The notes under the pieces: model-generated
The model's input: only the letters and a program-made list of their open reading frames with translations
Databases searched by the model: none
Told to the model about the DNA's origin: nothing
From: Crossiella sp. SN42
GTDB taxonomy: Bacteria > Actinomycetota > Actinomycetes > Mycobacteriales > Pseudonocardiaceae
NCBI RefSeq assembly: GCF_023897065.1
Contig: NZ_JAMHIV010000020.1
Location: 1-64,000 of the forward strand
Direction: 5' to 3'
DNA: 64,000 nucleotides
In this document: one piece after another, positions 36,397 through 44,346 of the stretch
Numbering within the stretch: position 1 is the stretch's first letter
How the letters are laid out: each line of letters opens with the position of its first letter
Translations under genes and position numbers: made by a program

Positions 36397-39300
36397 CAGC
36401 CCGAGGCGGAGTAGACGACCGAGCGGACCGCGTCGCCGCCCCAGGCGAGCTCCCGCAGCAGCGCCAGGGTGCCCTCCTCGGGGTCGATCAGCTCGATGCC
36501 GCGCCGGGTGTAGGACTGCATCAGCTCGGGGGTGACCATGCCGCCGTGCTTGGCCGAGGGCGCCCACGGTCCCCAGTGGACGGTCAGGCCGCGGCCGCCG
36601 GTGCGCTCCGACCAGGTGATGCCCAGGGACTCCAGGGCGTCGTTGGCCGCGGCGTAGTCGACCTGGCCGCGGTTGCCCAGCGCGGCGGCGATGCTGCCGA
36701 ACAGGACCGCGAACCGGGGTCCGGTCTCGCCGAGGTCGGAGACGGCCTCCAGGAGCTGGCGGGCGCCGTCGACCTTGGTGCCGAAGACCCGGCGGAAGCT
36801 CTCGATGTCCTTCTCCGCCAGCAGCTTGTCCTCGATCACGCCGGCGGCGTAGACCACGCCGTCCAGGCGGCCGTGCTCGGCGTGGATCTCCTTGACCAGC
36901 TGGCGCAGCGCGTCGTGGTCGCGCACGTCCACCGAGTGGTAGCGGGTCTGGCTGCCCAGTGCGATGAGTTCGTCCACAGTGGACTGGACTTCGCGCTGGG
37001 CCAGGATGCGGTTCGCGGTGCGCTCGATCTCGGCCGGGTTGCGCAGGCCCTGCTGGATCAGCGCGGCCCGCAGCTGGGTCTTGTCGGTGGCCGCCTTGGT
37101 GGCGGGGTGTTCTGCCTCGGTGGCGGGTGCGGTGCGGCCGACCAGTTCGATCCGGCAGCCGCTGGCCGCGGCCACGGTGGCGGCGAACTGGGCGGTGATG
37201 CCCCTGGCGCCGCCGACCAGCAGCACCACCGAGTCCCGGTCCAGGCCGATCGCACTGGCCTCGGTGGAGCCGTCCCCGGCAGGCCCCGCGCCCAGGCCGA
37301 GCGAGCCGAGCGGGGTGGCCACCATCTCCAGCGCGTGCCGCCCGCCTTCGCGGCGCAGCACCACCGGGTGCCGGTCGGAGGCGAGGATCTCGGCGAAGAG
37401 CGCGGCGGCCGGGTCGGTGTCGGTCTCCACCAGGCTGGCGTGGGTCTCCGGGTACTCGCGGGCGATGGTGCGGAACAGCCCGCGCAGCCCGGCGGCCCGG
37501 CCGAGCTGGCTCGGCGCGGCGGCGAGCAGCCAGCTGACGCCGCGCACCAGCGCGGACTGGAAGGCGGGGAAGGTCTCCGGCAGGACCGGCAGGTCGCCGT
37601 CGGCCAGCGCGTCCAGGAAGACCACGCCGTCGATGCGGCCGTCGGCCTCGGTGAGCACGCGGGCGGTGGACTCGATCCGGGCCTGCGCGCCGTTCTCCAG
37701 CAGCAGCGCGGAGAGCTCGTTCGCGCCGGTGCCGCCGAAGAGGATGAACCGCTTGCCCGCCAGGGTTTCCACGCCGGCCGGGGCGGCGGCGGAGATGTCG
37801 ACCGGGGTGAGCAGGAACCGCTTGGGCGCGATGCCGCCGGAGGCCGCGGGGGCCGCCGTGACCGGTGCCGCCGGGGCCGGGATGGCGGCCACGGGTTCCG
37901 ACGTCGCGGCCGGAGCGCCGGACTTGGCCGCCAGCCAGCCCGCGATCGAGGCGGCGGTGCGGGCCTTGGCCAGGTCCTCCAGCTCGGCGTCGCCGAGGCT
38001 GGCCGCGTCCATCCCGTCGCCGAGCTTGGCCGCGAGCTCACCGGCGATCTCGGTGCGCTTGATGGAGTCGATCGAGAGGTCGGCTTCCAGGTCCAGGTCC
38101 GGTTCGATCATGTCGATCGGGTAGCCGGTGCGGTCGCTGATGATCTGCAGCACGGTGCCGAGCAGCTCGGCCTCGCTCGGTCCACTGGCCGCGACCGGCG
38201 CGGGAGCCGCCGCCGGGACCGGCGCCTGGGTAACCTTTCCGCCCAGCCAGGCCGAGATCGCCGCCGCGGTGCGGGCCTTGGCCAGGTCCTCCAGTTCGGC
38301 GTCGGACAGGCTGGCCGCGTCCATCCCGCCACCCAGCTTGGCCGCCAGCTCACCGGCGATCTCGGTGCGCTTGATGGAGTCGATGGACAGGTCGGCTTCC
38401 AGGTCCAGGTCCGGTTCGATCATGTCGATCGGGTAGCCGGTGCGGTCGCTGATGATCTGCAGCACGGTGCCCAGAACGTCCACAGTGGACGGTGCGGGCA
38501 CGGGAGCCGGTGCGGCGACTGGCGCTGCGACCGGGGCGGGCGCGGCGACCGGCTGGGCCAGCGGGGCCTGCGCGACCGCAGGCAGCTGCTGGATCACCTG
38601 CGGCACCACGTGCTGGGTGCCGGGCGCGGTGCCGAAGTAGGTGAGCAGCACATCGCGCTGGGCGGCCAGGATCTCCCGGCTGGTCCGCAGGAACTCGCTG
38701 ACCAGGGCGTCGTGCTGACCAGCTGGCTGGGGCTGCGGCTGGCTCATGGTGGTGGTCTCCAGGTGGACGCGGCGGGCCGGGGCCAGGCCGCCGGTGAGGT
38801 AGCCGCCGTCGGCGGTGCGCACGACGTGGCCGTCGATGGTCCAGCCGGCGCGCTTGGGCAGGGGGGTGGCCGAGACGTCGCGGGCGTCCCGGCCCTGGAA
38901 CAGCCAGCCGGTGCGCAGGGACACCCCGGCGGTGGCCAGCGCGGCCAGCGCGCCGAGGAAGCCGCGCAGACCGCTGTCCGCGCTGGGCTCCACGGTGACC
39001 GTGGTGTGCGGGCGGTCGCCGAGGATGTCCTTGACCAGCCGGGAAAGCACCTTGCCGGGGCCTGCCTCGACGAAGACCCTGGCGCCGTCGGCGTACATGG
39101 CCTCGACCTGGTCGACGAAGCGCACCGGGGAGCCGATCTGCGCGGCCAGTTCGGCGCGCACGTCGTCGGTGTAGGGGGCGGCGGTGCGGTTGGCCCACAC
39201 CGGGACCTCCGGGGTGTGGATGTCCACAGTGGACAGGACCTGCGCGAACCGGTCACCGGCCTCGGCGATGAGTGGGCTGTGGAAGGCGCAGGCCACCGGG

Positions 39301-42300
39301 ATCGGCTTGGCGCTCAGTCCGGCCGCCTTCAGCTCGGTGACCGCCTTGCCCACGCCCTCGGTGGTGCCGGAGATGACGACCTGCTTGGGCGAGTTGTGGT
39401 TGGCCAGCACCACTTCGCCGCGCAGCCCGGCCTGGTCCAGGACCTCGAGGACCGCGGCGGCCTGGCCGGAGACCGCGGCCATGGTGCCGGGGTCGCCACC
39501 GGCGGCCTCGGCGGCGGCCAGGATCGACTCGGCGCGGGCCGCGGAGATCGCCAGCAGCGTGTCCGCGTCGATCGCGCCCGCCGCGGCCAGCGCGACCAGC
39601 TCGCCGTAGCTGTGCCCGGCCACCAGGTCGGCCCGCACGCCGAGCTTGCCGAGCAGCTGGTGCACGGCGAGCCCGGCGATGCCCAGCGCGGGCTGGGCGG
39701 TCCTGGTGTCACGCAGCCGGGCCTCGTTGTCCTTGGCCACCGCGGAGTCGAAGGCCGCCGGCGGGAACAGCAGGTCGGCGTACTTGTGCCCGCGCTGCAA
39801 CAGGTGCTGCACCTCGGGGAAGGCCACGAACAGCTCGGCCAGCATCCCGGTGCGCTGGCTGCCCTGCCCGGGGAAGAGCAGGGCCAGCTTGCCGGACTCG
39901 GTGTGACCGGCCAGGTACACCCCCGCGGCCGGGTCGTGCTCGCCGGCGACCGCGCGGCGCAGCTGGCCGACCAGGCCGTCCAGGCTGTCCGCGACCACGG
40001 CCACCTGCACCGGTTCGGTGCGGGCGTCGGCGGTGCGGGCGGCGGTGCGCGCCAGGTCCCGCAGCCGCCAGGGCCGGCCGCCGGTGTCGTTGGCCGCGGC
40101 CAGTTCCAGCAGCTTCTCGATGGACTTGGCGGCCGCGCGCAGGTCGGCGCCGCGGAAGGTGAACAGCTCGGCGGGCCAGGCGTCCACGCTGTGCCGGGGA
40201 GCGGGCTGGTCGACCGCGGCGAGCACGGTGTGGAAGTTGGTGCCGCCGAAGCCGAACGCGCTCACCCCGGCGACCCGCTTGGCCGGTTCGGTGGCCCAGG
40301 GCCGGGCCGCGGTGTGGAAGACGAACGGGCTGGAGTCCTTGTCCCAGGCCGAGTTCGGCGTCTGCACGTGCAGCGTGGGTGGCTTGACGCCGGTGTGCAG
40401 CGCGAGCGCGGCCTTGATCAGCCCGGCCAGCCCCGCCGCGCACTTGGTGTGCCCGATCTGGGACTTCACCGAGCCGATCGCGCAGGTCCCCGGCTGGGCC
40501 CCGGCCTCGGTGAACATCGTGGTCAGGGTGGCCAGCTCGGTGCGGTCGCCGACCACGGTGCCGGTGCCGTGCGCCTCGACCAGGCCGACCTCGGCGGGGG
40601 AGAGGTGCGCGTTGGCGTAGGCCCGTTCCAGCGCCGCGCGCTGGCCCTCGGGGCGCGGGGCGGTCAGGCCGAGGGACTTGCCGTCGCTGGCCGAACCGAG
40701 GCCCTTGACCACCGCGTAGATCTTGTCGCCGTCCCGCTGGGCGTCGGACAGTCGTTTCAGCGCAACGCAAGCCACGCCTTCACCGAGGGCGATGCCGTCG
40801 GCGGTGGCGTCGAAGGTGCGGCTGCGGCCGGTGGCCGAGAGCGCGTGCACCGAGGCGAAGAGCAGGTAGTCGTTGATGCCGTTGTGCAGGTCCGCGCCGC
40901 CGCAGAGCACCAGGTCGCTGGTGCCGTTGACCAGTTCCTTGCAGGCCACGTCGAGCGCGGCCAGCGAGGAGGCGCAGGCGGCGTCCACGGTGTAGTTGGC
41001 GCCGCCGAGGTCCAGGCGGTTGGCGATGCGGCCGGAGATGACGTTGGCCAGCATGCCGGGGAAGGAGTCCTCGGTCAGCGGCGGCAGCTGGTCCACCAGC
41101 TCCTTCGGCAGGCTGTCCAGGTAGGCGGGCAGCACCGCGCGCAGGGTGGTGGCGTTGGACAGGTCCGAACCGGCCTCGGCGCCGAAGACCACCGAGGCGC
41201 GGGAGCGGTCGAACTCGCGGTCGCCGTCGTACCCGGCGTCGCGCAGCGCCCGGCGGGCGACCTCCAGTGCGAGCAGCTGCACCGGTTCGATGCTGGCCAG
41301 CGAGGTGGGCGGGATGCCGTAGCTGAGCGGGTCGAACGGGATCCGCGGCAGGAACCCGCCCCAGCGCGAGGGGGTGCGGTCGTTGATGTTCTTGCCGGTG
41401 GCGTCGGGGGAGTAGTAGGTGGCGGCGTCCCAGCGCTCGGCCGGGACCTCGGTGACCGCGTCCACGCCGCCGACGATGTTGGCCCAGAAGGTGGCCAGGT
41501 CGGGGGAGTCGGGGAAGACGCAGGCCATGCCGACGATGGCCACATCCAGCGGCGGCGGCGCCACCGGCTGGGTGCGCGCGGCGGCCAGGCCGAGTCGCTG
41601 CCCGAGCAGCTCCCGTTGTGCGGCAAGGAACTCCGCCGCCTCACCGGTGACCGACTCGTGCAGCGCGGCCACCGTGGTGACCTCATCGCGCAGCACCGCG
41701 ACCTGACCGGCCATGAACAGGCCGTCGGCGAGCTGCTCGGTCTCGTCGGCGGCGATGAGGTCGTTGCCCTCGCGGCGGATGCCCTTGCTGGCGATGCGCA
41801 GCCTGCCGACGTTGAGGCTTTCCAGGTGCTCCCAGACCTCCCGGTCGGGCACGCCCTTGGCGGTCAGCTCGGCCTTGATCGCCTGGAAGCTGTCGGCGAA
41901 GGGGCTGGTGACGCAGCGGGTGGCGTGGCCGGGCGCGGTCTCCAGCAGCTCGGTGCCCTCGGCGGCCAGCACCTGCTGCTGGAACAGGGGTTGCACCGCA
42001 CCGGCGCTGACCGCCTCCTGGGTGAACAGGTAGGCGGTGCCCATCAGCACGCCGATCCCGACGCCCTTGGCGGCCAGTGGCGCGGCCATCGCGGCGACCA
42101 TGGCGGCCGAGCGCGCGTCGTGCACACCCCCGGCGAAGAGCACCTGGAGGTCGCCGCCGGTCTTGTTGCCGAGGTGGTCGAGCAGCACCGAGATCTGGGC
42201 TTCCCACAGGGCGAAGCTGGCGCGCGGGCCGACGTGCCCGCCGCATTCGCTGCCCTCGAAGATGAACCGGCGCGCCCCGGCCTCCACGAACTGCTTGAGC

Positions 42301-43490
42301 AGGCCGGGGGAGGGCACGTGCAGGAAGGTCGTGATGCCGACCTCCTCCAGCGCGGCGGCCTGTGAGGGGCGGCCGCCGGCGATGATCGCGTGCGTGGGCC
42401 GCAGCTCGCGGATGACCTCCAGCTGCGCGGCCCTGGTGTCCTCCGGCGCGAACCCGAGCACGCCGACGCCCCACGGGCGCTCGCCCAGCGCGGCGGCGGT
42501 CTCGGTCATCATCCGCCGGGTCTGCTCCTTGCCCGCCAGGGCGAGCGCGACGAAGGGCAGGCCGCCGCCGGTGGCCACCTCGGCGGCGAAGGCGGCCTGG
42601 TCGCTGACCCTGGTCATCGGGCCCTGCGCGATGGGCAGCGGCACGCCGATGGCCTCGGCGAAGGCCGAGCCGGGGCGCAGCACCGCTTCCAGGGCGTCCT
42701 GGGTGAGCGCGGCGGTGATCGCGTCGCGGACGGCGTGCACCGCCCGGCCGGTGGTGCGGTAGCGCTCGGCGAAGCGGGCGGCCAGGAAGATGTCCTGGCC
42801 CAGCTCCAGTGCGGGCGCGGGGGTGCGGCCCTTGCGGGCGAGCACCCGGCGGCCGTCCACGACGGCGGTCTCCGAGCCGTCCAGGGTGCGCAGCAGGGCC
42901 GCGGTGGTCTCCGGCAGCTCGGACTCCTCCAGCAGCGCGAGCTGGGTGTCCAGCACCACGCCGGTGGCGCCGCCGAGCACGGCCGCGGCCGCGGTGTGCG
43001 TGCCGATGCCGCCGGCCAGCCAGATCGGCAGGTCCAGGCCGGAGGTGGCGACGAGTTTCTGCAGCAGCACGAAGGAGCTGAGCTCGCCGACCAGGCCGCC
43101 GGCCTCGTTGCCGCGGGCGATCAGCCCGGCGGCCCCGGCGGCGGCCGCGGCGCGGGCCTGCTCCACGGAAGTGATCTCTGCCAGCACCCGGTAGTGGGCG
43201 GCGATGTCAGCGAGTTGCCAAGAGCTGTCCCCAGTCAACACGACCGTGTCAACTTCGGTGGGGAGGTCGGCAGGGGTCAGCGCGCAGCCCGAGGGCACGC
43301 GCACACCGAAGGGGCCGGACACCCAGCGCTGGGCGAGGGCGAGTGCTTCCCGAGTCGACCGGGCGCCGGTGCCGAGGTCGAGAACTCCGAGTCCGCCTGC
43401 TTGGCGGACCGCTGCGACGAGACGTGCGTTGGCCTCGCCGAAGGGGGTAACCCCGAGGACGAGCTCACGCCGTTCCGACTGCGCGGCCAT
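36393..43490 (-). CDS. PUFA-synthase-like iterative PKS subunit A: ER(PfaD/nitronate-monooxygenase type)-KS-AT-ACP-ACP-KR
   Basis: 2365 residues from the ATG at 43490, with CGGAGG five bases upstream. Residues 1-640 are a flavin TIM-barrel of the PfaD/2-nitropropane-dioxygenase group (IPIAQGPM-like LPIAQGPMTRVSDQ, AGGRPS, FEGSECGGHVGPR), i.e. a trans-type enoyl reductase fused at the N-terminus. KS: about 647-1090 with DAACASS (Cys839), EAHGTGTVVGD and GHTKCAAG. AT: about 1210-1560 with FPGQGSQ and GHSYGEL (Ser1294). Two nearly identical ACPs carry LSIDSIKRTEI (Ser1705 and Ser1809), the form seen in PUFA synthases. KR: about 1930-2365 with VGGARGIT and the catalytic Tyr in GQVDYAAAND. First gene of the operon. 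Confidence 0.9.
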   Translation of the reverse strand: MAAQSERRELVLGVTPFGEANARLVAAVRQAGGLGVLDLGTGARSTREALALAQRWVSGPFGVRVPSGCALTPADLPTEVDTVVLTGDSSWQLADIAAHYRVLAEITSVEQARAAAAAGAAGLIARGNEAGGLVGELSSFVLLQKLVATSGLDLPIWLAGGIGTHTAAAAVLGGATGVVLDTQLALLEESELPETTAALLRTLDGSETAVVDGRRVLARKGRTPAPALELGQDIFLAARFAERYRTTGRAVHAVRDAITAALTQDALEAVLRPGSAFAEAIGVPLPIAQGPMTRVSDQAAFAAEVATGGGLPFVALALAGKEQTRRMMTETAAALGERPWGVGVLGFAPEDTRAAQLEVIRELRPTHAIIAGGRPSQAAALEEVGITTFLHVPSPGLLKQFVEAGARRFIFEGSECGGHVGPRASFALWEAQISVLLDHLGNKTGGDLQVLFAGGVHDARSAAMVAAMAAPLAAKGVGIGVLMGTAYLFTQEAVSAGAVQPLFQQQVLAAEGTELLETAPGHATRCVTSPFADSFQAIKAELTAKGVPDREVWEHLESLNVGRLRIASKGIRREGNDLIAADETEQLADGLFMAGQVAVLRDEVTTVAALHESVTGEAAEFLAAQRELLGQRLGLAAARTQPVAPPPLDVAIVGMACVFPDSPDLATFWANIVGGVDAVTEVPAERWDAATYYSPDATGKNINDRTPSRWGGFLPRIPFDPLSYGIPPTSLASIEPVQLLALEVARRALRDAGYDGDREFDRSRASVVFGAEAGSDLSNATTLRAVLPAYLDSLPKELVDQLPPLTEDSFPGMLANVISGRIANRLDLGGANYTVDAACASSLAALDVACKELVNGTSDLVLCGGADLHNGINDYLLFASVHALSATGRSRTFDATADGIALGEGVACVALKRLSDAQRDGDKIYAVVKGLGSASDGKSLGLTAPRPEGQRAALERAYANAHLSPAEVGLVEAHGTGTVVGDRTELATLTTMFTEAGAQPGTCAIGSVKSQIGHTKCAAGLAGLIKAALALHTGVKPPTLHVQTPNSAWDKDSSPFVFHTAARPWATEPAKRVAGVSAFGFGGTNFHTVLAAVDQPAPRHSVDAWPAELFTFRGADLRAAAKSIEKLLELAAANDTGGRPWRLRDLARTAARTADARTEPVQVAVVADSLDGLVGQLRRAVAGEHDPAAGVYLAGHTESGKLALLFPGQGSQRTGMLAELFVAFPEVQHLLQRGHKYADLLFPPAAFDSAVAKDNEARLRDTRTAQPALGIAGLAVHQLLGKLGVRADLVAGHSYGELVALAAAGAIDADTLLAISAARAESILAAAEAAGGDPGTMAAVSGQAAAVLEVLDQAGLRGEVVLANHNSPKQVVISGTTEGVGKAVTELKAAGLSAKPIPVACAFHSPLIAEAGDRFAQVLSTVDIHTPEVPVWANRTAAPYTDDVRAELAAQIGSPVRFVDQVEAMYADGARVFVEAGPGKVLSRLVKDILGDRPHTTVTVEPSADSGLRGFLGALAALATAGVSLRTGWLFQGRDARDVSATPLPKRAGWTIDGHVVRTADGGYLTGGLAPARRVHLETTTMSQPQPQPAGQHDALVSEFLRTSREILAAQRDVLLTYFGTAPGTQHVVPQVIQQLPAVAQAPLAQPVAAPAPVAAPVAAPAPVPAPSTVDVLGTVLQIISDRTGYPIDMIEPDLDLEADLSIDSIKRTEIAGELAAKLGGGMDAASLSDAELEDLAKARTAAAISAWLGGKVTQAPVPAAAPAPVAASGPSEAELLGTVLQIISDRTGYPIDMIEPDLDLEADLSIDSIKRTEIAGELAAKLGDGMDAASLGDAELEDLAKARTAASIAGWLAAKSGAPAATSEPVAAIPAPAAPVTAAPAASGGIAPKRFLLTPVDISAAAPAGVETLAGKRFILFGGTGANELSALLLENGAQARIESTARVLTEADGRIDGVVFLDALADGDLPVLPETFPAFQSALVRGVSWLLAAAPSQLGRAAGLRGLFRTIAREYPETHASLVETDTDPAAALFAEILASDRHPVVLRREGGRHALEMVATPLGSLGLGAGPAGDGSTEASAIGLDRDSVVLLVGGARGITAQFAATVAAASGCRIELVGRTAPATEAEHPATKAATDKTQLRAALIQQGLRNPAEIERTANRILAQREVQSTVDELIALGSQTRYHSVDVRDHDALRQLVKEIHAEHGRLDGVVYAAGVIEDKLLAEKDIESFRRVFGTKVDGARQLLEAVSDLGETGPRFAVLFGSIAAALGNRGQVDYAAANDALESLGITWSERTGGRGLTVHWGPWAPSAKHGGMVTPELMQSYTRRGIELIDPEEGTLALLRELAWGGDAVRSVVYSASGW
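38077..38471 (-). repeat. Direct repeat encoding the tandem ACP domains
   Basis: Two copies of the ACP coding segment lie 312 bp apart. An 83-bp core is identical in both (38077-38159 and 38389-38471), and the flanks differ by only a few bases. The copies encode the N-terminal halves of ACP1 and ACP2 up to the region of the phosphopantetheine serine. Such identity indicates recent duplication or ongoing homogenisation, as often seen in multi-ACP lipid synthases where copy number varies. Confidence 0.85.
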
Positions 43491-43567
43491 GGAGCCTCCG
43501 TTGATCAACAACAACCTGTGGACGGGCAGGATCCAGCTAGTGACCCGATTGGCTGAATCGAAACGGG

Positions 43568-43597
43568 AAGCTAGCGGTGCAGGCAGTAATTCATCAA
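43568..43597 (-). promoter_or_regulatory. Candidate sigma-70-type promoter of the PKS operon
   Basis: On the minus strand TTGATG (43597-43592) and TAGCTT (43573-43568) are separated by 18 bp, about 78 bp upstream of the PKS A start. No other hexamer pair nearby is better. The palindromic pair at 43613-43651 lies directly upstream of the -35, where an activator would bind. Confidence 0.45.
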
Positions 43598-43612
43598 CGG
43601 TTGAAATGTGGT

Positions 43613-43651
43613 CTTGAGTGGCCCTCAAGGGAAAATTGAGTGGCTCTCAAG
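43613..43651. promoter_or_regulatory. Tandem 17-bp palindromes, candidate operator pair of the PKS operon
   Basis: CTTGAGTGGCCCTCAAG (43613-43629) and ATTGAGTGGCTCTCAAG (43635-43651) are near-identical imperfect palindromes whose starts are 22 bp apart, two helical turns, placing them on the same DNA face. Read as direct repeats, TTGAGTGG recurs at 22-bp spacing, the spacing used by SARP activators. They sit 16 bp upstream of the candidate -35. The window encodes a SARP at 10978-12852, but whether it acts here is not shown. Confidence 0.6.
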
Positions 43652-44346
43652 TATTCGGCGCTCCCGCTTTGACTCTCGGGTCCCGGTGTCTTCTTCAGCA
43701 ATTCGGCACAAATGCCGTGTGCCTGAAGTCACTCAACCGGGCAAAAGCGCTGGCCGGGGCGTCACCCACCGTGTCCACTGTGGACGCCCGATCCGGGGTT
43801 CAGCTCGGCGGCTGCCCGCTGTTCACCGGCCGGATACGTCCACTGCACGTGGTCGTAATCGACGCTACGTGCGGGTTTGTTACCACCCCTGTGTGGGCAG
43901 GGCGAGCGGCCGCGGCCACGGCGGGCGATCATGGGTCCCCCGCGTGGGTGGCCCCAGAGATGATCATGAACCCATGGTGCTGTCGATCACCGAAAAAATG
44001 CCGGGTGATCTTTCGGCGCGTTAACCCGAGATGCGCGAGCGGCCGGGGTACATTCTGCCCCGCCATTCCTCGGGAGGGCCGCCTTTAATGCTGCCGAAAT
44101 CGGCCATCGACGTTTGCAGAGAACTGAAACTGCTTCAACAAGGCTGTTCTGACACGGTTCAGACGCGGAGCTACCCAGGTAGCAGTGGATCTCCATACCT
44201 GGTAGTGCTCCGCAGCCACCGTGTTGACCGCCCTGGCACACCTCGGCCGCCGAGTTGTCAGCACCGCCCCGCCGAAATCTCCGGTTAACACTGACAGGTA
44301 ACTTGCCTGTACGGCATGCCGTCGTCCCGGCGAACGAAGGAGAGCC
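43652..44346. promoter_or_regulatory. Rest of the divergent intergenic region between the PKS operon and the flavoprotein gene
   Basis: About 700 bp lower in G+C than its surroundings and without a convincing gene; the short open frames here lack family features and ribosome sites. It contains a 13-bp palindrome GTCCACTGTGGAC (43773-43785) and a branched hairpin at 44168-44210 (GAG-CTACC-AGGTA with TACCT-GGTAG-CTC). The inverted repeat ACAGG (44294-44298)/CCTGT (44306-44310) lies 37 bp before the next start. The last could be an operator for a redox or MerR-type regulator, which is a guess. Confidence 0.4.

Noticed and set aside
36546-42365. A 1939-codon open frame antisense to PKS A, and similar long antisense frames across the window
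   Set aside because: They mirror high-G+C third-position bias of the true genes, show low-complexity Gly/Ala/Arg/Val/Gln composition and have no domain features.
32101-43490. Enediyne (PksE) or ordinary modular type I PKS
   Set aside because: PksE carries KS-AT-ACP-KR-DH-PPTase on one chain without a PfaD-type ER, and no enediyne accessory genes are present. A modular PKS would not have tandem identical ACPs, a PfaD-like ER or an integrated PPTase.
43618-44288. Several 70-156-codon frames in the spacer before the flavoprotein gene
   Set aside because: None has a ribosome site, family feature or codon bias like the neighbours, and they overlap one another on both strands.
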